Shown one piece after another: positions 35,320 through 47,276 of a stretch of DNA of 64,000 nt. Position 1 is the first letter of the stretch; every line of letters begins with the position of its first letter. The notes under the pieces are model-generated. The model was not told the origin of the DNA. It searched no databases and saw nothing but the letters and a program-made list of their open reading frames with translations. The translations under genes were made by a program, and so were the position numbers. The stretch is from Puccinia triticina. Taxonomy: Eukaryota; Basidiomycota; Pucciniomycetes; Pucciniales; Pucciniaceae. The DNA lies in NCBI RefSeq assembly GCF_026914185.1, contig NC_070571.1:2480001-2544000 (forward strand), in the 5' to 3' direction.

Positions 35320-36075
35320 TTAGTAGTAACAACACCGCAAGTGCTATGCTACACTACAAAATGCGGCAAAATAGCGTAGTGTAGCTGGGCACCCCTCAAG
35401 CCAATTAGCTATAGTGCAGTGGGCTCTGCTCTTCCTCAAGCCAATTAGCAATAGCTGTAGCAGGGGACCGCTATTTTTAGCGCTAGCGTAGTGAAAAAGT
35501 TGCTACACAAATTTTGACCTCTGGCAAGCTGAGTGATTTTTTTCTGCTTTTGCTACAAAATAGCGCAGCAAAAGCAGGATAGCGGCTGGACCAGCTTTTT
35601 AAGGTTTTTAGCGTCTTTTTGCTGAAATAGCGCGAATAGCGCCCTGCAGCGCTACTCTTTTTGCTGCTGAACTCTGCTTTGAGCAAATTTTAACTGAGAA
35701 TAGTGCTAATAGTGCACTGTGCCGCAGTAATATTGGGCACCAGGTCCCTCTTTTCTGAGAATGGGGTCCAGAGCGCAGAGAACACCAGATCTTTGGTGCA
35801 CTGAAGAGCATGATAAGTGAAAATTGCAGCTCTTCAGCTCTCAGCTCAGCATGATTTCTGCTTTTTGGCGCTAGGCACATGTAGCCACCAAATATTGCTG
35901 TTTAACGAAAATCAGCGTGATTATCTGCTATTTCAGCGGTCAGCTATAGCTGGCTACAAACCTTTGGGTTTATCTTTCTCAAACCCATTAGTAAAAAGCG
36001 TAGCAATCCGCCAGCTATTAATAGCGCCGGTCCCAAATCTGCTGAGCTTTTGCTACGCTACGCTGAACACAGGGT
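35320..36075. repeat. Left TAGCG-rich module
   Basis: Dense in TAGCG, GCTAC and GCGCTA words that pair with each other (for example AAAATAGCGTAGTGTAGC). A similar module lies at 56515-57300. No ORF is credible. Confidence 0.65.
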
Positions 36076-36184
36076 AGCCTTTGCTGTGTTGGTAGGTCCT
36101 GTAACATCATTTGGAGTGTATGTTATGTATTTGTGAACCAAATGCATGAAATCCATGCAGATGTTGGGTTAAACTTGCCTTAAT

Positions 36185-36295
36185 TGGCAGTAAGGCTTTG
36201 TTTGCACCCCATGTTATACTTGATAAAGGGGTTTATTTCTCACACAGAAGCCCAGGGGGTTCGGAAAATGAGCTCAAGATGGGGGGCAAACTTCA
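36185..36295. repeat. Short inverted repeat
   Basis: TTTGTTTGCACCCCAT and ATGGGGGGCAAACTTC face each other about 90 bp apart. A minimal MITE or promoter-proximal hairpin upstream of the RGG gene; nothing else supports either. Confidence 0.35.
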
Positions 36296-36452
36296 ATTCA
36301 CACTCCAAGTCCGTGCTCAAACCTCAAAGCAAAACCAACCAACTCAATCCAAAAACCCCCTAGGCTCACCCAAATTCTCCTGAACCAAACAGCAAATCAA
36401 CTCAAAACTCTCACCAAATCTGATTCATCTCACATTTATTTCAAATACAACC

Positions 36453-38168
36453 ATGCCTCAAACCCGATCAAGTCGCCAAGTTCAATCTGGAACTGGCAAA
36501 TCAGTAGATTGCAGTGGCGGAGGTCGCAGTCGTGGCAGTGGTGGTGGTCGTGGTGGTCGTGGTGGTGGTTGTGGTCGTGGCGGGGGTCGTGGCGGAAGTG
36601 ACAGTGGTCGTGGTGACAGTAGAGGTTGTGGCAGTGGTCGTGGTGGAGGAGCTGGTAGCAGTGGTCGTGCTGGAGGTGGTGACGGTCCGGCTGAACGTGA
36701 TTCTTCAGATGAAGAGGAGGGGGGAGATTACAATCCGACTGATTTGACACTAGAGAACTTCGAGAGCCACCTACCCTCTTGGACTGAGAACCAACTCCGC
36801 CAGGTGATGGCAAAACAAACTAGACCCTCTAACAAAATCTCGACTCAAATTCAAGAAGTACTCCTATTCCACAAAAAGAACTACATCAAGACAAAATTTA
36901 TGCTTGCTTTGATTGGGAACATTACGGAGAAGATGGTCAATTCTTTCTTGTAAGTTTGCTTGCATTGACCTCCAAGTTTCCAAAGATACTGATCAACCAT
37001 CTACTCAGAGGAGAAGATCAGCCCCCGAGACAAAAAAGCAATTGGAATTGATATGTAGCTTTCAGCAGAGAAAGTTCGATCACACCAGGTGGGGGCATGT
37101 AATTACAATTTCATTTTATGGAACAGCTTGTTGATAATTAATGATTTTAGTTCCTCCAAGAGGAACATCGTTGGGATGGGATGAAAGGAATGTCCACCTT
37201 GGCCACTCTTGGGCTGCTCTCTCAACCGATGAAAAAAAAGTATTTGATGCAAGAATATTTCATTACTTTTCAAAACTGCCAACTTCTCTGGAGGAGAATG
37301 AAGACAACAATGGTGAACAGGACAACCCGGAAGATGGAGAGGATGTTCAACCCAAGAAGGTTCTTAACCCAGATGAAGAAGCCCTTTATGGACCGCTTTA
37401 CCAAAAGTTAGTGAATCACGAGAAGATCGAGTTCTTGATTGGTGAATCTCAGTCCCCTAGACCCAAATCTGGCATTTCAAAAAGAGCTTTAAACCACATC
37501 CTCCGAATCAATTCTGAGGTGAGTATTTTTCACTTAATTTATGATGCTTCAAGAACTAATATCGGTTTTTATTGTAGCTTTTCACTGTTTCAAATCTCTA
37601 CAACTTGACATTCTACTTGCTGTCAGCCACTCGTTCCCCTGGACCTGGAAGCTTTTGCAAAGAGCTCACCAACGATTCAGCCTGGTTAAAAGTTGCAAAC
37701 AAAAAATGGTTGGCAAAGGAAAACTTCAAAGCATATAGTCAAGGAAGAGACATTCAAGCTTTCCTTGAAAACAACAGTAGCTCTTCCCACCCCCGCCCAC
37801 CTGCAAAAAGATCCAAACACTCCGACGAAGTAAGAACCAAGCTGCGTCAAGAACTTAATAAATTACTTGGTCAGCGAAACCAACCAATCCCAATCTGGAT
37901 TGATATAATATGCTAATGCTTCATTTTTCTCCTAGCTGATGCCCTTGGGTGTGATAAGGCGACTTTCCCCAAGATGAAAGATCCTATATCTCTTGTGGCA
38001 AAGGATTACCCCACTGTGAGGATTGTACGATCAGAACATTCTACCCTTGGGGTGGAAGCTTTAGCAATTGGTTTAGAAGCTATGATTAGTAAATATAGAG
38101 AAATGTGGCTAAAAGACATTCAAACTGGTGCCTTTACCATTGTTGCAAACAACACTGAAGAATTGTAG
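36453..38168 (+). CDS. Gly/Arg-rich accessory protein of the KDZ element (485 aa)
   Basis: Five exons fit with matching phases: 36453-36949, 37011-37088, 37161-37518, 37578-37869 and 37936-38168, giving 485 codons plus stop with no lesion. The N-terminus is basic, then a long Gly/Arg/Ser-rich tract (about residues 22-75) of the RGG type that often binds nucleic acid, then an acidic patch (DSSDEEEGGDYNP). The middle is helical and charged (STDEKKVFDARIFHYF, then a Glu/Asp-rich loop). A Lys/Arg cluster (PPAKRSKHSDEV) could be a nuclear signal. The C-terminal exon has ADALGCDKATFPKMKDP. I do not recognise a named family. Its intact state inside the transposon suggests it serves the element, perhaps as a DNA- or RNA-binding partner of the transposase; that is inference. 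Confidence 0.72.
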
Positions 38169-38423
38169 ATTTACTGTTTTCTGCTACAAATCCCTTGCAA
38201 CTTTATCCCAGTATTACTTGTATGGCACAAAAAAACAGTTTCAGATATGACTTTTGGATTTGTGATAGGTAAAATTGATTAGAAACAAATCACTGTGGTC
38301 TAGAGGAGTAACAGAAAAAATGAGATAAAGCTGGCTAGAACAAAGTGTCTTGGTCTACATCACAATCATAAACTAGTTTTGGCCTTCTTTGCACCTCTTT
38401 TTGCATTCGAAGTCACCTGAGCC

Positions 38424-40195
38424 TTAAGAAGACCTGAAACCTGTGTGGAGTTGTACTCTGGATAAACTGGTAGCCAAAATTGGTCGTGCTAAACTTCTAT
38501 GAATCAAAAGTTGACAAACAGTCAGTGTCATGTGACAATGGCATGTTATTGTTTGGCATACCTTATTGCCTTCCTTATGCGCAGAATATTGAGCAATTGC
38601 TGAAAAGGATGAAGCCCGACTCCACATCGCAACAGAATACCGCCTGGGATTGCTGGTCTCTTCAGAAAAATAAAATTGCGCTACCCCATGGAAGAGAATA
38701 CGGAATGGTCCATGAAAGGAATGGCCTTGTGAACCGGGATATGCTAGGCCTAAGGAAGGAAGAAGAAACTCTCCACCAATATGATTTCCAAAGAAAAAAG
38801 CACTGTCCATCAAAAATGCATTGTTTCTGTCTTGATGGGTGTTGGGGAGCGCATTGACGGAAACTGTGCGGGCTTTTGGTAATGCAATGTCAGGGGGAAT
38901 GAATTTTTGATATTTCAATGGGGAAATTCTTACCAGCTATAATCACATTTGCCTCCAGGTCTGTTGCTTCTTTAACAGCAGTCGAACCTTTCCTCTCCAT
39001 ATACTTCACTGCTCGCTCAGCAATTAATGATGCTTCTGGCAAGAATGCCTTATTTATCCAGTAAGACAAACGATGATAAAATACCATATCATGTCGGAGT
39101 TCAACAAGCCCACGCATCTTGGGACCGGTTTCAGATCGCAGAGGTTCTGGTAGATTTGGCTGAGGATCGGATTTCCATTTGTCCCCATAGCCCTGTAATT
39201 GGTTGGTCTTGATCAAATGGGTTGAACATTTGATTGTTTTGTCGGCTGCTCCTGTGGAGAGAGGCTACATGCAATGCCCAAAGTTAGCCAAGTTGTAATT
39301 CGGATATTTATAATCAAGAACTTACACTTCCCAAGCCATATCCATAAGCTTGGAAGGAGAGGGTTGATTTTTTCGCATCCTTGCCTGCGCGGAGCTCTCC
39401 TTTAGTATCCATAGAAAGAGGAAAGGTTGAAATCGGGAACTGAATCGGGGTTTGGCCTGCTCTATAACAGCGTTGTTGTTGCTTTGAAGCACATTATCTG
39501 CAACAAACTGATCCAACCGTTCCCTGGCCCGAACCTGAGAAAGCAATGTGGTCAGGCTGGATATCTCAAGATGTAAGACAGTCATGACTTCTACTAACAT
39601 CACGGGGAACATGCAAGCTTTGGGTTGATCTGGGCTTTGGAGGCAGGCCGACCCCAATACATATGCCCCCCTCATCAATCAGAATGACCATTGAGTTACC
39701 TGGCAGGACCTCGCACTTATCCTCGGACGAAATGGAGTGATTGATGACATCAACATAGGTGGGATATCGGAGGCAGAACGGCTTTTTCAATGACGGATTG
39801 GCTTGTTGATTTTTGTGGTAACTTTGAATCCGTTCTTCAACCAAGTTTGCAGCACTGACCATCTGGCTTTGCAGGGTGGTCTTTGGGGGAAAACTTTCAT
39901 CAAAGGCTTTTCAAATCATCCTAACAATCTTTTGGATAGGATCCGACTTTCCAAATTCTTGCATCAAAAAGACTGCATGCAGGTCGAAATCAACTACTCG
40001 CCTGATGGCCCGCGAATGCTGAGAGTGCAAGAATCTAATTGCTTGCGAATTAATTGAGTTTGTATCAAGGTAATCCGACCCTCGCTTGATATCTGCAACG
40101 CTGAATACCTCAGGCACATCCATACTAATCCAAAGAGAATCAGTATGGTTCTTGGTAAGTGCAGGGACCACTTTGGAAGGGGCCAAAGGGGCCAA
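38424..40195 (-). pseudogene. TET/JBP-like 2-oxoglutarate/Fe(II) dioxygenase, with nonsense codons
   Basis: One frame runs from about 40195 to 39326, then exons 39264-38934 and 38872-38424, joined by two 61-nt introns with matching phases. The C-terminal exon has a double-stranded beta-helix pattern: an HxD iron-binding pair in NTHQDRNNA (HQD near 38829-38837), then GGEFLLPSLG, YSFHG-like SFHGPFRILFHGV with a candidate distal His, and RRYSVAMWSR with the Arg expected to bind 2-oxoglutarate. TET/JBP enzymes oxidise methylated or ordinary thymine/cytosine bases in DNA, and in fungi they are known to have expanded together with KDZ transposons. In-frame stops at 39911-39913 (TGA), 39566-39568 (TGA) and 39494-39496 (TAA) break the N-terminal part. 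The start and any further 5' exons are unknown. Confidence 0.6.
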
Positions 40196-40512
40196 GTCTT
40201 CGCGTCAAGGCCACAGTGGCCCCACAATGTGATGACGGGCGAGCTTCTCGTTCAAACCCATCACCACACAGCACCAAAGCAATCCCACATGAAATAGAAA
40301 TGGAGTGCAATTTGAGAGAAGATTCTATTCACCTTGAGGGACAATCCAGGGTTTCCGAACAAAGCTGATTTGTGGTTGCAAATACTTTGCACCCGCTAGA
40401 AAAAAGGGAAACAACAAAAGGTCAATTCAAGCCTAGGTTTTGCGATTGGACATTTGAAAGGAGAAGGTTTGTTAGCATAAGAATGGATTAGTTTAGGTCT
40501 ATCAGTGCAGAA

Positions 40513-41845
40513 TCAAGCATTGAGGAACTGATTGAAGATCTGGCAGAAGTCAAAGGCGTTGAAGACCAGCGTCTTGTGCAGGTCATCAAGGTCGTTGTCG
40601 GAGAAAGAGAGTGGGGGTACGTACTCGGCGTAGACGGCGGCGAGGTTGGCAGCCTGGATGGCGACGACCTTGGCTTGCTCGGCGAGCTGGCCCCGCAGCG
40701 CGGCCCAAGTGCTGATGAGCGCAAGGTTGTCTTCCTTGAGCTTAGCGTTGCGGGCCTTGATGAGGGCGTGGTAGACGGCCTTGTGGCGCTGGGAGGCCGC
40801 CGAGGCGGCCTGGGCGTCGGGCCGGGCGTACGCCATCGCTTTCGATATGCAGACCATTCAGAACTTCGCCTCCTTCTTCTACCCTGTGTACTCTTAAATG
40901 TTGGTTGAGATTGTCATGTCTGCTGAACGATTTACTACCAATCTGGCAGTTGTAGGCTAGATTGGTAGTTCATAACAGAGAGGGAGAGAGAAAATAGCTT
41001 GTCAGCTCGACGATACGGATCAGTAGGCAATATAAATCAGTGTATTGGTGAACTTACGTTTATCGTTTGTGTGGATGCTGCGAACATGACGGTTGAGATG
41101 CTCGCTTCGCCTAAAGAAGGAAAAATTTTTAACCTGATGCTTTTGGAGAATCACGTGAGAGAGAGAAAGAAAAAAAATAAGCTTACTTGACCGATCGATG
41201 CCCTAAGACTAGAAACAAGATCGTTCAGCGGAGCAAAAATGTCGTCTTGCGGGGTAACCGGCTGACTGAGGGGGTTGACGTGAATCGGGTTGACGCCATC
41301 TCCAAAAATTCGTTAGTATCAGTGTGTGGGAGGGAGGGAAAGGGGGGGGGGGGACGGACGAGGTTCTGGTTCTCGGCTTCCAGCCCCGCGGCGCCGATGT
41401 TCTGCTTGTGCACCGAGCCCAGCTTCTGCAGATAGAGATCAAGGTGGAGCTGGGCGCGGAGGAGCCTGTTCTGGTCGGCGAGCTGTCCCTCGGTAGCCTG
41501 TGCCGGGTTGGGGATGGGAGGGGGTGGACAGGGGGCGACGACCTGGGTGCGCTGGCAGGTGTCAAGGATCTCGGCGGGCTCGCACGAGCAGAGTCTGTGC
41601 TCGAGTTCCTTGGGCTCGGCGGCGGCGGAGGGGCGGAGGATGTGGGCGGAGAGTCTGTGTTGGTCGAGGATCGGCTGAGTGTAGAGTGCTGTCAGTATGG
41701 GAAACAGAAGCAGAGAGAGAAGGACTGACAAGGACGAGGGCGTGGAGCCTGTCCAGCGGGATGAGTGCGGCGCTATGGAGGAGGGGGTGGCTGAGGGGGG
41801 CATCCAACGTTCGGCGGGGGTTAGCAGTCCTTCTTGCTCCTCCAA
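40513..41845 (-). CDS. GC-rich host-like gene pieces with coiled-coil propensity
   Basis: The minus-strand frame from 41845 (MEEQEGLLTPAERW) passes a hydrophobic span (SVLLSLLLFPILTALY) and a heptad-like stretch (QLADQNRLLRAQLHLDL) to a possible GTCCGT donor near 41363; an in-phase exon follows at about 41265-41190 (TPQDDIFAPLNDLVSS) ending at GTAAGC. A later block, 40857-40513 (MAYARPDAQAASAASQRHKA, then KLKEDNLALISTW), has the same strong preference for C or G at third positions, unlike the AT-rich surroundings. How the blocks splice together is unresolved, and a zinc-finger exon from a different frame lies between them. I recognise no family. The composition suggests recently acquired chromosomal gene sequence carried by the transposon. 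Confidence 0.45.
40860..41110 (-). pseudogene. C2H2 zinc-finger fragment (Msn2-like pair), partial
   Basis: Two exons, about 41110-41058 and 40956-40860, join across a GTAAGT-CTAG intron to give the end of one finger (RSEHLNRHVRSIH), the linker TNDKPYNC, and a second finger with FSRHDNLNQHLRVH. RSEHL and SRxDNLxQH are the DNA-reading helices of the Msn2/4-type stress regulators that bind CCCCT-like sites. The second Cys of finger two is Gly (CQIG where CQIC is expected), so zinc binding is probably lost. The first half of finger one is absent. The downstream tail overlaps, in another frame, the GC-rich block at 40857-40513. It looks like a captured, incomplete piece of a chromosomal regulator gene. 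Confidence 0.6.
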
Positions 41846-42159
41846 GATGGCTGATACTTCTAGCAGTTTGAACTACCTACTCGGTCCAAAAAAACAAACA
41901 AGAGGAGCAGCACTGGACGACGTCTCCTCATCAGCCACAGATTTCTAGAAAACTGATCAGCCCACCACTGTGACGCAGGAAATATTGACAGGGGTTTTGA
42001 AGCTGATGCCAAAACTTACTTGAAGCAGGCTTTGAGCACAGCGATTTAAATCGGGTCGTCCTTGCGGATTAGTCAATGTTCGAGGGGCCGAGGCTGGAGC
42101 TGTAATATCTAGATCACTTGTAATGAAAAATAGTTAGACTTACTTTGTTTGGCAAACGT

Positions 42160-42420
42160 GAGCTGGTAAAGGTGTACACTTTGGATGGAGGTGACTTCGC
42201 AAGTCAAGCCAACACCAACTGCAACTGGAGTCCCCCTGTACTCCCCGGGACACCTATGGCCCGAAGACAAGTTTGTCAATTTTGGAGGGCCACCAAAAAC
42301 TGTGAAGGACAAATCTTACAGATTCTTACTGCCCCAGTCTTGCAAAATATCAGAAATCATTGCATGTCATGCACTAATCCCCATGAATGGACAATGCTGC
42401 TGATGAAGCATCTGTTGTTT
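42160..42420 (+). pseudogene. Unidentified coding remnant
   Basis: A plus-strand frame with protein-like composition (SPGHLWPEDKFVNFGG, KSYRFLLPQSCKISEII). No start, splice or domain evidence, and an overlapping frame is also open. It could be an exon of a decayed gene. Confidence 0.2.
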
Positions 42421-42626
42421 CTTGAATATATATTGAGGCAAGGGGTGGCTCATTTTTGTGAAAGCTACAAAAATTCCAGTGGATTTTTGCATTAACCATT
42501 CTGACCCCTTCATTTCTACTGGAATTGAGATTGTGCAATATTTCAAGAAAGAGGTCCAGGTACAATTATTGGGTGGTACCTTTAAAGGAACAAATACCCT
42601 CCCTCCCAATATTAAATTGCAGATAT

Positions 42627-42734
42627 CATGATTCATTCAAAAAATATTGCTGCAGTAGTACTATCATAACAATCATCCCACATGATTCATTCAAAAAATA
42701 TTGCTGCAGTAGTACTATCAGAACAATGATCCCA
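42627..42734. repeat. Two-copy 54-bp tandem duplication
   Basis: Units start CATGATTCATTCAAAAAATA and run through GCTGCAGTAGTACTATCA; they differ at a few positions. Confidence 0.85.
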
Positions 42735-43194
42735 AGGGTGATGAAATAAATTTTATATGACATCACAGATTCTGACATCATAATTAGCTGGAATTCCTCT
42801 TGAACATCAAGATTTGACCAATGAAACTCAAAAGTTATTGGCATGATGCAATTATATGATTCTCACATAATTTCTCCTCAAGATCCATATTTGTTCAATG
42901 GGCCTCAAAATCTGTCTGATAACTTATTTCATAATAGTTGGTAAACAGTAAATCATCATCCAAACTTTTAATTATTTAATTATTTTACAAGTTTTAAAGA
43001 ATTGTAGACTTTCTGTAAATGTTCAAACAGGTATTCTGCAAAAATTCAATCCAGAAGCGTAAACCCTTTAATAATACTGATGCTCCTGTTATTAATCCCT
43101 CAATAATCAAAGGCCCATGTCTCAAAGAGGATACAAATACATATTGTAAAGAATCATTTTTACACTGATTTTTTTGCATTAAACTCTCATAAAA

Positions 43195-43696
43195 ATAGAA
43201 AGGCCTTTGATTGCGCCCTGCGCATTTTCAGGAGTTTTGTGAAGCTCCCTTTTATGCTGAAAACATACATTAGAAACAAAACAATTTCACCCATGTGGGG
43301 AGCTTGAATTAAGGTTCCTGCATGCCAATAATTCCAAATAATTCATTTAATCATGCTAGATATGTATTCAAGTGGTTCAGAACTTTTTGGCCACTTTTTG
43401 CAAGAACAAGGCTTTGAAAGATTAGGAGATAGCACCAAAGCACACCAGTAAGTGATGCTATCTCCTAATCTTTCAAAGCCTTGTTCTTGGAAAAAGTGGC
43501 CAAAAAGTTCTGAACCACTTGAATATATATCTAGCATGATTAAATGAATTATTTGGAAGTTTTGGCATGCAGGAACCTTAATTCAAGCTCCCCACATGAC
43601 TGAACTTGTTTTGTTTCTAATTTATGTTTTCAGCATACAAGGGAGCTTCGAAAAACTCCTAAAAATGCGCAGAGCGCAATCAAAGGCCTTTTCTAT
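43195..43696. mobile_element. Foldback MITE, about 502 bp
   Basis: Arms of about 235 bp are nearly perfect inverted copies, beginning ATAGAAAGGCCTTTGATTG and meeting at a short loop near 43440-43455. It encodes nothing. The target duplication is unclear because flanks are AT-rich. Confidence 0.8.
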
Positions 43697-45309
43697 TGAT
43701 TGGTAAAAAAAAACTTGAAAACTTTGATTCCTTCACCTGCAATGCGCGGAGAGTTTGAAAATTTGCACACTGCACAGTGCACCAAGATTTGTCGGCTGTT
43801 GGTGAAGTAAATCTGTTGGTTATTGGACCAGCTTGACTTGGTTCCATAGGGACTTCCCCTGATTCTTTTCAATGGTTGTGTAGATTTGGCTCGAGTTGCA
43901 TGCATGGACTTTGGATTTTTGTGAGCCTCACCTTGTATGTATGCATTTCGATGACCCATCAGTTCCTGCTAAATGTATAGATGTATTCCCAGTACAAATG
44001 TAAATGTATGGGATTTCAGTGGGCATGTGCCGACATCTGGAACAAGTCTCCCACACATAAAGAAACACTTTTAACCATCCACAACCGATAAAAAACATCC
44101 ACCAGATTGGTCAGTTGGTTTCATTTGTTTGTTGTTGAAGCTTCCCTTATTTGTTGACTTGATATTATATTATGTGTTATTCAAGATCCACAGTGATAGG
44201 GTTTGAAGGTCCATCGGAATAATCCAAGGTTTTGATTTTTCTGTTAAACAATATGTGTGATTTGTCTTTTGGGGCAACAATTACTGATGCAACATTTGAT
44301 ATTTTATTTGTGGTGGAAATTCATTTGCTTCTAGGGTTAAAGAATGAGAGGATTCAGGGGCGAAGGCGGCAAGAAGCCACGAAAATCAAAAAAACCTAAA
44401 ACCAATAAGGGTGCGATGTTTCTGCAAGAATCCGAGTCACAAAGCCAAAAGTTTCTAGCTTCACTTGAGGGGGATTCAAGTAACCTATCTCAACATCGAG
44501 CTCACCAACCAGCTGTGAACTATGAAGAAATACCAGACTATCAGCCTGATTTCCATCAACAAGAAAATGATCCGACCGATCCTCAAGTAGAGAGGTTGAC
44601 TGAGTACTTGGAGAGCCAAAACTATAGGAGAAGGAAGGAATCGAAGGAGAGGAACTGGGAAGATGTATATGACTCAATGTTCTCTTGCTTTGTTCAGTGT
44701 TCAGCTAAAACGTCAACATGGGGCAATCTTGAAAACTGGGATTGCAACTGGAAAACACCTTGCACATGTACCCACAAGCGAAAGAGGTTTGTGGTACTGG
44801 TGGATATTTTAAGTTGAGTTCAGGTTGCAAAGTCCAAGTCAAGATCAAATCTAATTCACTGTTTGATGAAAAATCAGCCCAAAAAGAGTCTGAAGTGGAA
44901 TTTTGTCTTTGCCAAAATGACCAAGTGCGACTGATCCAGATGGGATACATTGGAGGGTCCCCGATGTACCCCAAGACCGCTTTCTCTATTCGACTTTTGC
45001 GACTTCACCACATCCTTTGGAAACATAGTGCAGTTGCAATTTCCCCTTTCTCCAAAGCAATTGACGAGTTTTTGGATGCACACAATCCTCTAATTTTAGC
45101 TCCAAATCGGAATGAGCAGTCTGATTTTTCCTTCAGTGTAAGCTGTTTTTTTTAAGGTTAACTACTTTTGTTCATAAATCTGATAATATTTTTGACTAGA
45201 CCCGGGAGTGGAGACGCACACTTTCTTCCGCAGTGGATGCTTTTAGGGAAACTAGAGGCCAAGGCGGCTTCGCCGCTGCAATCCCTTCACCCCAAGATAG
45301 AAGTGTAAT

Positions 45310-47250
45310 CAACAACAATCTAACTATTGCCATGCGGGTGGCATGTAATCCCCTAATTGAGTGGTTTTTAGCGCTTCTTCCCTAAGCTAAATTATAGGGG
45401 CTGGTGTACTTCAATTACAGCTAACTTACAAATTAAAAAATAAATAAATAATAAGCTCATCAAGTCACTGTAGCACATGCAGTAATACCTGAAATGTTTC
45501 AATAAAAATCCCACTTATCCAAACAGATTCTCAAGTTCAACTAAAGTCCTTGTCCAATGTTAATTTCTCCTGAAAAATACTCCGTCTCTGTTTGGTGAGA
45601 TGTTACATAAGCATATTTTCACCGGCTTTCTGCTGTAGTCAAATCTGCTCTTATGAATCTGCCACCCAATGGATTACAAGTCTTTAACATGACAAGCTTT
45701 GAAAACACATATGAGACTTCATCCCAGGGTGGTGCAAGCATATATTTGGGAACTGGTCACTAAAAAGACAGAACCAGCAACAGCACCATAAGCTTACACT
45801 GCCCGCAAGCAGGTGAAAAAATATGGATTTTGTTGCATTGCCCTTTTGCCAGCAACACATCTGCAGTGACTATTGCTACTTGTGCAGTCACGCACGAGAA
45901 AATGTCAGTGTGAAAATTTTTTGATCCCTTTCATTTTGTTCTTGCCAAACATTGAAATGTTTCATGATTGTCTTTAAAGTATAGGGTAAGCTGATAAGGT
46001 TAGTAATCTATCATCACACCTGGAACCCTAAATAAGTGGGGGTGTGTAGTTCTATCAGATCTTGTATAATTTCAAACTCTTAAATACAAATGGTATTTAA
46101 TTACTAACAAGAAAAAACAAGGTTAATAATGAACAATTTGATCATAAAAAACAATAAGTCTTGAGTACTTTACCTAGGTTGTGGTTTGTTAGTGTGTATT
46201 GACAGACTGATTGAGAGTGGAGATGAAGATCAAGAGATTGTAAAACTAAAAGGAAATAGAAGATCATTAAGTCGATGAATTGAGACCTGATAAGTAGAGG
46301 AAGCCCAAGTGCCTATCTTCCCCCCCTGAAAGATTAAACTCTGCTCAGTTGACATCCACAAAAGGACCAAGATAAAATATTGTTGTTGCATCCGCGCCGG
46401 TGAGCTGATTCATTTGAGGGCTGGGTGAAATGTCCGGTCTGTGCAGGAGGTTCTCTTTGAGCAAAAGACGATGCTCAACAGCTGGCCGGACCGCTGCCTT
46501 CAGCTTCAGACTTTTTCACGTTGGAAAAGCTGCCCGGGATTGATTGTAGCTTTGCCAAGGATTGTGAGGCTGCAGAGATCAGATCTTCAGCTCGGTAATC
46601 AGATTAGTTTGATCAGCGCGGGATGGGGGGATGGATAAGGGACTCAAATACAGTAGGCTGGACGCAGCATCCTTCCAAGTATCTCGGAGTAGAGATAATT
46701 TTCAATCGACCGTCCCATCCCAGCAAAGGCGACGAATACGCTCGGGAAGACTTTCCGACAGCGAGGGTGCTATCTATCAGCAATCGGGGGAGTGGCCGAG
46801 AGGAGGAAACAAATGGTTAGCAGAGAGAGCAACGGAGTGCGAGCTTGATCTGACCAAAGGGATGGAGAGGCTTCAGTTGAGGGAACTTACTTACCTAATT
46901 GTCGGGCCAAGTGGGGCTTGAGCCACGGAAAGGATGGGTGGCTTGAAAGGAGGTGTGCGGTGTCAGGACTCGCTGGCTGAGTGTTAGCATGGCGCTTGCG
47001 AGGTTGTTGTGGCAGGGTGGTTTAGGCTCAGTTGAAAATACCCTAAGCAATTCTTAATCCGGACACGTAACCTTAGAAATGGGCCCCGGGAGAAAAAAGG
47101 GTGTCACACATTACATACAGTGATTACCGCCTCGGCTTTGCAGCCCGTTAATTATGACCAAGATTATCCTACACATTGTTGCATGTCCGGTTGTCTGAGT
47201 TCGCCTCCAATGTAAAACATTTGGAGTATTGTCTTCCCAAGGAGAGCCCT
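45310..47250. other. MULE 5' non-coding region
   Basis: Mostly AT-rich to 46380, then a more GC-rich part with short frames (for example 46631-46921) that lack domains or splice support. Confidence 0.4.
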
Positions 47251-47263
47251 GGGACCGTGAGGC

Positions 47264-47276
47264 CCCATATAAGTAG
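47264..47276 (+). promoter_or_regulatory. Candidate promoter of the MULE transposase
   Basis: CCCCATATAAGTAGC forms a TATA-like box about 520 bp upstream of the ATG at 47790, followed by a C/T- and CAACC-rich leader of the kind common in fungal 5' regions. Confidence 0.4.

Noticed and set aside
36514..36747. Val-rich frame overlapping the RGG gene
   Set aside because: Out-of-frame shadow of the GGT/CGT-rich first exon, whose own frame splices correctly to four more exons.
44705..45083. Minus-strand frames opposite the KDZ N-terminal exons
   Set aside because: Antisense shadows; the plus strand carries the CxC and downstream KDZ motifs.
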